The translations under genes were made by a program, and so were the position numbers. From JAZNLR01 sp045579195 (GTDB lineage Bacteria > Bacillota > Clostridia > Christensenellales > CAMQZB01): a DNA stretch of 6,339 nucleotides. Below, piece after piece: positions 1 to 5,107 of this stretch; positions within the stretch are counted from its first letter, which is position 1, and every line of letters starts with the position of its first letter. The notes below the pieces were generated by a model, which did not search any database, was not told where the DNA came from, and saw nothing but the letters and a program-made list of their open reading frames with translations. The stretch covers positions 1-6,339 of the forward strand of contig JAZNLR010000120.1 in NCBI GenBank assembly GCA_045579195.1. The letters are read 5' to 3'.

Positions 1-7
1 GTACAAC

Positions 8-48
8 ACACACAAAAAGGACACCGAAATGGTGTCCTTTTTGTGTGT
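8..48. terminator. Long perfect hairpin, probable bidirectional terminator
   Basis: Bases 8-25 and 31-48 form a perfect 18-bp stem around a 5-base loop (GAAAT). The GC-rich inner part is followed by T5 on the plus strand and preceded by A5, so it can terminate in both directions. It probably ends a gene lying left of the window. Its 3' arm contains most of a 15-base sequence that recurs at 2779-2793. Confidence 0.75.
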
Positions 49-51
49 AAA
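37..51 (+). repeat. 15-base direct repeat, left copy
   Basis: CTTTTTGTGTGTAAA is found here and again, identically, at 2779-2793. The two copies bracket the AT-rich three-gene block. The left copy is embedded in the 3' arm of the 8-48 hairpin, while the right copy has no matching 5' arm. This is what one would expect of an attachment-site or target-site duplication. The sequence is low in complexity, so chance is not excluded. Confidence 0.5.
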
Positions 52-89
52 GAACAGCGTGCAAGGGGAATTTAAACGAGAGCGTGAAG

Positions 90-114
90 AAAACGGTGGA
101 CACACACCGTTTTT
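90..114 (+). terminator. Short hairpin with T-run, terminator-like
   Basis: AAAACGGTG (90-98) pairs with CACCGTTTT (105-113) around a 6-base loop, with T5 at 110-114. The stem is modest. It lies between two stronger hairpins with no recognisable gene between them, so it may be a remnant or a backup terminator. Confidence 0.4.
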
Positions 115-130
115 AGCGGTTGACCGACTT

Positions 131-179
131 AAAAAAGAGCAAATAAATCTGAATCCTTGGATTTATTTGCTCTTTTTTT
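131..179 (+). terminator. Strong intrinsic terminator upstream of the accessory cluster
   Basis: Bases 131-149 and 160-178 form a perfect 19-bp stem with a 10-base loop, ending in T7 (173-179). The 5' arm starts with A6, so the element is symmetric and could act in both directions. It insulates the promoter region of the gene at 251 from upstream transcription. Confidence 0.75.
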
Positions 180-194
180 AAAATATTTTTTAAA

Positions 195-230
195 TATGAC
201 AGCTATTGTCATAAATTATATTTATAATTT
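195..230 (+). promoter_or_regulatory. Two adjacent palindromes: probable operator and promoter of the cluster
   Basis: TATGACA (195-201), a 5-base spacer and TGTCATA (207-213) form a perfect 7-bp inverted repeat typical in size of a dimeric repressor site. It is followed directly by AAATTATA (213-220), TT, TATAATTT (223-230), an 8-bp inverted repeat that contains the -10 candidate TATAAT at 223-228. No -35 box sits at 16-18 bases from that -10: ATGACA at 196-201 is 21 bases away and TTGTCA at 206-211 only 11. The exact promoter is therefore uncertain. The ribosome binding site follows at 237. Confidence 0.45.
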
Positions 231-250
231 AAGTGTAAGGAGGTGTGAGT

Positions 251-1585
251 ATGAATTGGATAGGGAGTGTTATTGTAGAAAAGGGTTCGCATTTTAAGCT
301 GTTGTGTGGCGAAGAAATTGATTGGGAAAAGGTCAATATGATAAAAGACAAACTTATTAATATGACGAACTATCTTAACGATTTTGTCATTGTTGACTTT
401 TTTGATGAGATTCCTAATTTTAAAAAAGGTCAATCAATTTTTGAAAAAGAGACAGTAGTATTTTTTCAAACAATCAAATGTAATTCTTACAAACACTTGA
501 ATTTTTATGAAGTAAACATACGAATAGACTCTAAAAACAGCAATAAAATGTATGAACGTTACGTCAGAAAAAGAGAATTGCTTGAGCTGTTTGATGAAAT
601 TTGCGTGCAGAAAAAATTCCCGGATTTAAGCAAATGGAAAAAACTTTACGATTCCACTTTGGATGGAGATTGGAGTAAGATGCCACGCGTTGTGACCGAT
701 GAAAAGGAAGATAAAAGAGAAAAGAACTGTGATTTAGCAAGAATGTGGTTTGTTGATGAATTGCAAAAAGAAGATTTTCCAATATATTTTGATGCACTTA
801 AATACCTTTGTGAAGAGGGGTGGTGTGGAGAAGATATATATTATGCAGATGTGTATTTAGAAGAACTATGTAAAATGGGGATAGGTAAAGATACAATAGA
901 AAAGTTCAAAAATACGGTAAATCCTATTTATTTGGATTTTATAGGTGAAAATTATCTAAAAGGGCGTTGTGGGGTAAGTGTTGATTATCGAAAAGCATAT
1001 CGATATTTTTACCATGGTGAAAAGCGTGGCAATTTATCCTCTCGGTATCATAGAGCATTAATGTTTAAAGACGGTTTATACGTAAAAAAGAACTATAAAA
1101 AATACGTAAAAATGGTTGAAAGCATTGTTGACGATTTTGTGGGCGCTGGTGGAAAAAATAATTTACTGTTTATAGATTTTGCTTTTGTCGAACTTGCTAA
1201 AATTTATAAAGAACAAAACGAGTGCGAAAAGTGCTTAAAATATGCTTATCAGGCAAAAGAGATTGATGATTTAAGGAATTCTATGTTTTTAGAAGTCACC
1301 AAAATGTCCGATATTTTGGATATAATTTATTCGGTGATCCCGTTTGATAAAGACAATATGGATATTTATGATTTGCTGTATTGCCTAAAACAACCTGCAA
1401 AAGCAAAGTTTTTTGCGCAAGGAAAAGAATATAATATCGAATCGCTCAATCTTAATGGCTATTGCATGGTGAAGTTTCATGATAAATATTACAAAAACAT
1501 AAAAGAATTTTTTAATAAAGCTAGTATTGATGGTGAAAAATTCGATAAATGGTTATACCGCGTTGATTATGTGGAGGTAGTATAA
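251..1585 (+). CDS. Sel1/TPR-like repeat protein, accessory, function unknown
   Basis: A 444-residue soluble protein with no signal peptide or membrane segment. The ATG at 251 is chosen because AAGGAGG at 237-243 is 7 bases away; an in-frame GTG at 245 would leave a single-base spacer. The middle resembles Sel1-type helical repeats. Residues about 228-261 have the YLKG.CGV..DY.KAY.YF pattern followed by GN, and residues 262-296 look like a weaker second copy. A TPR-like pair (about 310-340) follows. The N-terminal 150 residues are unrecognised and mixed alpha/beta in character. Residues about 385-444 form a separate, beta-rich C-terminal piece with repeated G/K/Y motifs. Sel1/TPR repeats usually act as protein-binding scaffolds. 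The stop codon abuts the next start (TAAATG), so the two are probably translationally coupled. It is strongly AT-rich compared with the genes after 2800. The repeat assignment is fairly likely; the biological role is unknown. Confidence 0.75.
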   Translation: MNWIGSVIVEKGSHFKLLCGEEIDWEKVNMIKDKLINMTNYLNDFVIVDFFDEIPNFKKGQSIFEKETVVFFQTIKCNSYKHLNFYEVNIRIDSKNSNKMYERYVRKRELLELFDEICVQKKFPDLSKWKKLYDSTLDGDWSKMPRVVTDEKEDKREKNCDLARMWFVDELQKEDFPIYFDALKYLCEEGWCGEDIYYADVYLEELCKMGIGKDTIEKFKNTVNPIYLDFIGENYLKGRCGVSVDYRKAYRYFYHGEKRGNLSSRYHRALMFKDGLYVKKNYKKYVKMVESIVDDFVGAGGKNNLLFIDFAFVELAKIYKEQNECEKCLKYAYQAKEIDDLRNSMFLEVTKMSDILDIIYSVIPFDKDNMDIYDLLYCLKQPAKAKFFAQGKEYNIESLNLNGYCMVKFHDKYYKNIKEFFNKASIDGEKFDKWLYRVDYVEVV

Positions 1586-2366
1586 ATGTTTTTTAATGAA
1601 AAAGAAATTGACGTTGCTTGTCAAGAAACAGATTTGGATGTTTTTAAGAGCTTAATCTTGAAAAGAGACAGATTAAAAAAACAAGAAATGAACGCTTTCT
1701 TCGAATACATAAGGACGTTTGGTGAATTGCTTGAAAAAAGGTTTTCTCTACAAATTGAGTGCATTAAAACCAAAAAAATCATTGCTCTTTGTCAAGCAAA
1801 AAAAGAACCGCTGCGGAGGCGTGATTTTTCTCCCGCAGATAGAGGAAGAAGTCAATAGAGAATTGGGAGAGTATTATGATGAATTGCAAACCATTCGTGA
1901 AATTTCTAGGGAAAAGGGACAAGCAATTTCAGAATATGAGCTTATACTTATAAAGAAAAAGTATAAACAAATTGCAATGAGCGTTCACCCGGATTTGCAC
2001 AGTGGATATGCCAATGATCCCGAGCTTATGGAACTCTGGGAAAGGGTTAAATTGGCATACAAACGAAACGATTTACAGGCGTTAGAAGAAACAGAAATTC
2101 TAGTCGCTGAATATTTAAAAAATCACGGAGAGAAGGTGGTTGTTGATATTGAGGGTATTCGAGAAAAAATTTGTAAAGTCGAAAAAGAAATTGATGCGAT
2201 CGTTTCGAATGATCCATATAGGTTTAAGTTTATACTGAATGATTCTTTTGCCATTGAAAGAAAAAAAGAAGAAATAGAATTGGATATTGAAGAATATCAA
2301 GCGTACTTAAATGAATTGTTAGAAAAGTTAAGTGAGTTTCATTTCCAAAAGGAGTTATTGAATTAA
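1586..2366 (+). pseudogene. J-domain (HPD) protein split by a +1 frameshift
   Basis: Two overlapping frames make one gene. Frame A runs from ATG 1586 (GGAGG at 1573-1577) to the stop at 1856-1858; frame B is open to the stop at 2364-2366. Removing one A from the A7 run at 1798-1804 joins them into a 259-residue protein: residues 1-73 from frame A and 74-259 from frame B. The join reads LCQAKKNRCGG, and helical, charged protein sequence continues on both sides. The HPD tripeptide of J domains is at residues 134-136 (bases 1986-1994), within IAMSVHPDL, followed by a helix ELWERVKLAYKRNDL. The J-like core is about 118-165. Residues about 185-259 are probably coiled coil. From memory, this arrangement resembles a family of uncharacterised clostridial J proteins. 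HPD motifs stimulate the ATPase of Hsp70 (DnaK), but no Hsp70 gene is in the window. Sequencing error, real inactivation and programmed +1 shifting all remain possible. No in-frame ATG with a good ribosome site restarts frame B after the junction. Confidence 0.75.
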
Positions 2367-2367
2367 T

Positions 2368-2754
2368 ATGAATGAGTTAATAAAAGCAAATGGAAGTTTG
2401 ATTGCCCAAATGGATAAAAAGTCGCTTGGTGATATTATAAAACCATTAAAAAGAGAAATTCCATTGCTTGACTATTACGTTAGTGATATCAATGAATTAT
2501 GTTCTGATGTTGTATTTGTTCAAATAAAAGAAAAGGATGCTTTGTGCCTTAAGGCGGACAAGATGGCTTATAGGAGCACAAGTGTTGGTGTTTATTTTAA
2601 AGAACTGCGTATCGGTGAGTTGTATGAGGAGCAAGAAATAATTCCGTACAATCTCTTAAGTGCGGGCAAGGAATTAAAAGCCACAGTAAAAGACAAGCAT
2701 ATTTCTATGGGCGAAAAGGTGATGCAACTTTCAGTTGTAATGTTGGATTTTTAA
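2368..2754 (+). CDS. Hypothetical protein, third gene of the accessory cluster
   Basis: A 128-residue protein that I do not recognise. It starts one base after the stop of the J-domain gene. The best ribosome site, AGGAG at 2350-2354, is 13 bases from the ATG, which is rather far, so translational coupling to the upstream gene is likely. The N-terminal 40 residues look helical (lysine- and leucine-rich), and the rest alternates hydrophobic and charged residues as in a small beta-rich domain. There is no signal peptide, membrane segment or cysteine cluster. Its base composition matches the two preceding genes and not the following ones. Its position suggests that it works with the Sel1-like and J-domain proteins, but this is inferred from order alone. 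Confidence 0.7.
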   Translation: MNELIKANGSLIAQMDKKSLGDIIKPLKREIPLLDYYVSDINELCSDVVFVQIKEKDALCLKADKMAYRSTSVGVYFKELRIGELYEEQEIIPYNLLSAGKELKATVKDKHISMGEKVMQLSVVMLDF

Positions 2755-2778
2755 TTTGAAAGTGCAAACGCAATCATA

Positions 2779-2793
2779 CTTTTTGTGTGTAAA
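2779..2793 (+). repeat. 15-base direct repeat, right copy
   Basis: Identical to 37-51. It lies 24 bases after the last gene of the AT-rich block, just before the base composition rises and the promoter at 2824 begins. Unlike the left copy, it is not part of a hairpin. Confidence 0.5.
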
Positions 2794-2823
2794 AACAAAA
2801 ATGCTGAGCCCTTTGCGCTTTTC

Positions 2824-2852
2824 TTTACATCGCGTTGAAATTGTGATATACT
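2824..2852 (+). promoter_or_regulatory. Sigma-A promoter with extended -10
   Basis: TTTACA (2824-2829), a 17-base spacer and TATACT (2847-2852), with TG at 2844-2845 giving a TGN-extended -10. It drives the PQ-loop gene at 2882. The minus-strand promoter at 3527-3555 has the same TGATATACT block. Confidence 0.8.
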
Positions 2853-2881
2853 GACTGGGAAAAGTGAATGGAGGATGTAAT

Positions 2882-3178
2882 ATGGCGGAAATTTTGGAAG
2901 TGATCATGATTGTCAGCTTTGGTGTTTCGTGGCCGCTCAATGTGGTGAAAGCCTATAAGGCGAGAACTGCAAAGGGAACGAGCATTGCATTTTTGTTGCT
3001 GATCTTCTTTGGCTATATCGCAGGCATTATCTCAAAGCTTGTCAACGAGGGATATATGGCGGAGATCGGACACAAGTGGTACGTGCTGTTTTTCTATGTT
3101 CTCAACTTTATTATGGTTGGAATCAACCTTTTGGTGTACGTGAGAAATTGCCGTTTGGATCGCTTGAACAGGGGATGA
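2882..3178 (+). CDS. PQ-loop / SemiSWEET-like small membrane protein
   Basis: A 98-residue integral membrane protein with three predicted helices (about residues 3-22, 34-53 and 66-87), the topology and length of SemiSWEET half-transporters. The first helix ends in SWPLNVVKAYKARTAKGTS, which matches the PQ-loop signature with tryptophan-proline (W17-P18) where many members have PQ. The K-x-RTAKGTS loop is typical of bacterial members. SemiSWEETs dimerise to carry small sugars, but many short PQ-loop proteins have no known substrate, so no cargo is assigned. The ATG at 2882 is chosen because GGAGG at 2870-2874 is 7 bases upstream; the longer frame from GTG 2864 would overlap that site. It is monocistronic, with its own promoter (2824-2852) and a terminator at 3225-3252. 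Confidence 0.8.
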   Translation: MAEILEVIMIVSFGVSWPLNVVKAYKARTAKGTSIAFLLLIFFGYIAGIISKLVNEGYMAEIGHKWYVLFFYVLNFIMVGINLLVYVRNCRLDRLNRG

Positions 3179-3224
3179 AGAACGCTGGCTGGCAAAAGCT
3201 TTATGGCGAAAATTTAAAACGTAA

Positions 3225-3252
3225 AAAAGGGACGTCTTTTGACGTCCCTTTT
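3225..3252. terminator. Bidirectional terminator between convergent genes
   Basis: AAAAGGGACGTC (3225-3236) pairs perfectly with GACGTCCCTTTT (3241-3252) around a TTTT loop. Runs of A before and T after make it usable for the plus-strand PQ-loop gene and the minus-strand gene ending at 3261. Confidence 0.85.
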
Positions 3253-3260
3253 GTGATCTT

Positions 3261-3500
3261 TTATTTTCTTTCTTCTTGGAAGAAGATGCGTGAAACAAGG
3301 AAGCTGATAAAGGCTGCGGCAAGGTTGAGGATCGCAAAATCGCCCAAAAGCTCTGTGACGAATGGCTTTTGCGCCTCGCTATGCCAAGAGGTGGAAATGC
3401 CGGCATCGGTCAAAAAGTGAAAGGAAAAGAATGCGAGGATAAGAAAGAAGATCCCGACGGTTAACGTGATCCATGACAACTTTTCAAACTTCTTTTTCAT
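3261..3500 (-). CDS. Small two-helix membrane protein, unknown function
   Basis: A 79-residue protein with a basic N-terminus (MKKKFEK), a first membrane helix at about residues 10-30, a short loop containing TDAGISTSWH and KPFVT, a second helix at about 51-74 and a charged tail. Both ends are probably cytoplasmic. I do not recognise the family. The start is the ATG read from 3500 downwards, with AAAGAGG 6 bases before it; an in-frame TTG at 3506 would overlap the spacer and is rejected. A good promoter (3527-3555) and the shared terminator at 3225-3252 make it a single-gene unit. The competing plus-strand frame over this stretch has no ribosome site and reads through the terminator, so it is a shadow. 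Confidence 0.75.
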   Translation of the reverse strand: MKKKFEKLSWITLTVGIFFLILAFFSFHFLTDAGISTSWHSEAQKPFVTELLGDFAILNLAAAFISFLVSRIFFQEERK

Positions 3501-3526
3501 ATGCAACCTCTTTTATGATTAGCAAC

Positions 3527-3555
3527 AGTATATCACGCTTTCTTTGATATGGCAA
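3527..3555 (-). promoter_or_regulatory. Sigma-A promoter with extended -10 (minus strand)
   Basis: Read on the minus strand: TTGCCA (3555-3550), a 17-base spacer and TATACT (3532-3527), with TG one base before the -10. It drives the small membrane protein starting at 3500. The spacing is ideal. Confidence 0.8.
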
Positions 3556-3638
3556 CTTTCAAAGGGTTGCTTGAGAAAAGAAAAATTGTGTTTTGCAAAG
3601 AGAAAATCCGAATCGGGATCATTTTTCTTTCAAAACGG

Positions 3639-3667
3639 TTGAATCGTTGTCTCTTTTGTTGTATAAT
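3639..3667 (+). promoter_or_regulatory. Sigma-A promoter of the glycine riboswitch/TRIC transcript
   Basis: TTGAAT (3639-3644), a 17-base spacer and a consensus TATAAT (3662-3667). The expected transcript start is near 3674, giving an untranslated leader of about 220 bases that holds the riboswitch. Confidence 0.85.
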
Positions 3668-3720
3668 AAACGGGTCAACGGAAGAACGATCCTTTGACAG
3701 AATATCTTAAGAAAAATCGC

Positions 3721-3882
3721 TGGTTGAAAGAAGCGGGAGAGAACGTTTTTGTCACCGAAGAAGTAACACTTTCAGGTAAAGAGGACCGTTTCCGGACAGC
3801 ACTTTGGAAAATGCGCGAACTTGCGCTACCGAAGAAGCAATTTTCGTCGAGAAAAGAATCTTTCAGGTCAAAAGACAAAGTC
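3721..3882 (+). promoter_or_regulatory. Tandem glycine riboswitch
   Basis: Both aptamers show the conserved glycine-riboswitch core. Aptamer 1 has GGGAGAG (3735-3741), ACCGAAGAAG (3754-3763) and CTTTCAGGTAAA (3769-3780), followed by a short linker with GGAC. Aptamer 2 has ACTTTGGAAA (3801-3810), ACCGAAGAAGCAA (3828-3840) and CTTTCAGGT (3860-3868), followed by AAAAGAC. Helices support the fold: ACTTTG (3801-3806) pairs with CAAAGT (3876-3881) as P1 of aptamer 2, TTTTC (3841-3845) pairs with GAAAA (3851-3855), and GCGC (3813-3816) pairs with GCGC (3823-3826). P1 of aptamer 2 ends only 4 bases before the ribosome binding site at 3886, and no terminator lies between. Control of translation initiation is therefore more likely than attenuation. 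The outer boundaries are approximate. Confidence 0.9.
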
Positions 3883-3896
3883 AATGGGAGGAAGCC

Positions 3897-4538
3897 ATGG
3901 ACTCTGTCTTTTTTGTTTTGGAAATTATCGGAACGGTCGCGTTTGCGCTCTCGGGCGCGCTCACTGCGATGAAGCGCGAAATGGATATCTTCGGCGCATG
4001 CGTGCTTGGAATGACGACGGCGATCGGGGGAGGGATCATTCGTGACCTCATCCTGGGTGTGACGCCGCCCGTTGCGTTTACAAATCCCGTCAACGCGATC
4101 ATCGGTCTTGTCGTTCCGGCGTTTACGTACTTGCCGTTTTTGCAGAAGTACTTCTTGCAGGATGAGCACAAGACGTATGACAGGCTGTTTCTTGTTGCTG
4201 ACTCGGTCGGTCTTGCTGTTTTCACGATGATCGGCGTGAATGCGTGCTTCCAGGCGATTGAAAACCCCAATTTGTTCACGGTGGTCTTCCTTGGCGTGAT
4301 CACGGGTGTTGGCGGCGGCATCTTGCGCGACGTCTTTTCTCACAACATCCCGAAGATCTTCGTCAAGAATATCTATGCGAGCGCTTCCATTCTGGGTGCT
4401 GTTCTTGCTGCGCTTTTGCGCCCTGTTGATCCTGTTTTGGCATCTTTTCTCGGGATGGGACTCATTATCTTGCTTCGTTTCCTTGCAGCACACCTTCGCT
4501 GGGATCTTCCTAGGCCAAAGCTGCAAATAAAGGAGTAA
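3897..4538 (+). CDS. TRIC/UPF0126 family membrane protein, probable glycine transporter or channel
   Basis: A 213-residue, strongly hydrophobic protein with about seven membrane helices. It has the internal duplication of the UPF0126/TRIC family: GGGIIRD at residues 44-50 and GGGILRD at 139-145, each after a helix, plus the N-terminal SGALTA motif (19-24). Its length fits the family (about 200-220). Bacterial members are annotated as trimeric intracellular cation channel-type proteins, and some have been linked to glycine uptake. Here the tandem glycine riboswitch immediately upstream makes glycine a likely substrate or signal; the direction of transport cannot be read from sequence. The ATG at 3897 has GGGAGG 5 bases upstream. 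The longer open frame back to 3804 runs through the riboswitch and is not used. It is monocistronic, ended by the terminator at 4544-4576. Confidence 0.9.
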   Translation: MDSVFFVLEIIGTVAFALSGALTAMKREMDIFGACVLGMTTAIGGGIIRDLILGVTPPVAFTNPVNAIIGLVVPAFTYLPFLQKYFLQDEHKTYDRLFLVADSVGLAVFTMIGVNACFQAIENPNLFTVVFLGVITGVGGGILRDVFSHNIPKIFVKNIYASASILGAVLAALLRPVDPVLASFLGMGLIILLRFLAAHLRWDLPRPKLQIKE

Positions 4539-4543
4539 AGCAC

Positions 4544-4576
4544 GTCCCCTTGCCGAGCAGGCGGGGACTTTTTTTT
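4544..4576 (+). terminator. Intrinsic terminator of the TRIC gene
   Basis: GTCCCC (4544-4549) pairs with GGGGAC (4563-4568) and GCC (4552-4554) with GGC (4560-4562), with a TT bulge and a 5-base loop, followed by T8 (4569-4576). It begins 5 bases after the stop codon. Confidence 0.9.
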
Positions 4577-4599
4577 GAGAATTTGCGAGTTGAGTTTTC

Positions 4600-4628
4600 T
4601 TGACAGAATGTGGTGAATGCATTATAAT
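4600..4628 (+). promoter_or_regulatory. Full-consensus sigma-A promoter
   Basis: TTGACA (4600-4605), a 17-base spacer and TATAAT (4623-4628): a perfect consensus, suggesting strong constitutive transcription of the zinc-ribbon and dehydrogenase genes. No operator-like palindrome overlaps it. Confidence 0.9.
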
Positions 4629-4672
4629 TTGGATAAAATAGAGTGAAAGCTCGGTTCGGAGGGGAGCGGAAA

Positions 4673-5095
4673 ATGGAAAACAACAAAAAACCGAAACATT
4701 TGACAACGTTGAAAACGATCGGGGCGCTTGGAATTGCCGCCGCGATTGTCGGCATCATCCTCGTCGCAGTCGGGTTTGGCTCGAACGGGGAAACGTTTAT
4801 GCTGGGCGGCGTGATGACGTGTGTCGGGTTTTTCGTGGGTGTTTCCTGCCTTTTCAGTGGGTTTCGACCCGAAATTACAAAGCTGATGACGAAGACAAAT
4901 CGGTATATTCAAGAGGAAAACAAAGAGGATTTGACTGAAATGGCAAGCACGGGCGCAGACATTGCAAGCGATGCAATCACGAAAGTGACGCGTGCCGTTA
5001 AGGAAGGGCTGGAAGAGAGTATGTTTTGCAAGCACTGCGGCGCAAAGATCGATGCGGATTCAAATTTCTGCAATCGTTGTGGAGGAAAACAATAA
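4673..5095 (+). CDS. Membrane-anchored zinc-ribbon protein
   Basis: A 140-residue protein with a basic N-terminus, two membrane helices (about residues 15-35 and 42-64), a charged, probably helical linker (about 66-115) and a C-terminal zinc ribbon. The ribbon has CKHCG at 119-123 and CNRCGG at 133-138, so C119, C122, C133 and C136 are the likely zinc ligands. Such double-CxxC ribbons are common in small bacterial membrane proteins of unknown role. No specific function is assigned. The ATG at 4673 is chosen because GGAGGGGAG at 4658-4666 lies 6 bases before it; the longer frame from GTG 4643 would include that site. The gene is first behind a consensus promoter and is followed 12 bases later by the dehydrogenase, so the two are probably cotranscribed. 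Confidence 0.8.
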   Translation: MENNKKPKHLTTLKTIGALGIAAAIVGIILVAVGFGSNGETFMLGGVMTCVGFFVGVSCLFSGFRPEITKLMTKTNRYIQEENKEDLTEMASTGADIASDAITKVTRAVKEGLEESMFCKHCGAKIDADSNFCNRCGGKQ

Positions 5096-5107
5096 AAAGG
5101 TGACAAA

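Larger units (their letters stand above)
37..2793 (+). mobile_element. Putative AT-rich inserted cassette bounded by 15-base direct repeats
   Basis: This is an inference. The block from about 52 to 2778 carries three closely packed genes and is far more AT-rich than what follows: for example, 16 G/C in the 60 bases from 1081 against 37 G/C in the 60 bases from 5401. Identical 15-base repeats lie at its edges. No integrase, transposase or terminal inverted repeat is visible, so any mobilisation would have to be in trans or be ancient. The alternative is an AT-rich genomic island whose real ends are elsewhere, with a chance repeat. Confidence 0.35.

Noticed and set aside
245..250. GTG at 245 as start of the Sel1-like gene
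   Set aside because: It is one base from AAGGAGG; the ATG at 251 has the correct 7-base spacing.
1797..1805. Programmed -1 frameshift at the A-rich run in the J-domain gene
   Set aside because: The sensible downstream frame lies +1 (or -2) from the upstream one, so a classical -1 slippery heptamer cannot join them.
3032..3420. Frames on both strands crossing the 3225-3252 terminator
   Set aside because: They read through a strong bidirectional terminator, have no ribosome sites, and overlap the better-supported genes at 2882-3178 and 3261-3500.
3694..3972. Plus-strand frame starting TTG at 3694 in front of the TRIC gene
   Set aside because: The stretch is explained by the tandem glycine riboswitch. 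There is no ribosome site before 3694, and the frame runs into the TRIC gene out of phase.
3675..4706. Long minus-strand open frame (343 codons) opposite the TRIC gene
   Set aside because: Its product is rich in R, K, D and H with no recognisable domain. It runs antiparallel to a well-supported membrane protein, a riboswitch, a terminator and a promoter. It is a coding shadow.
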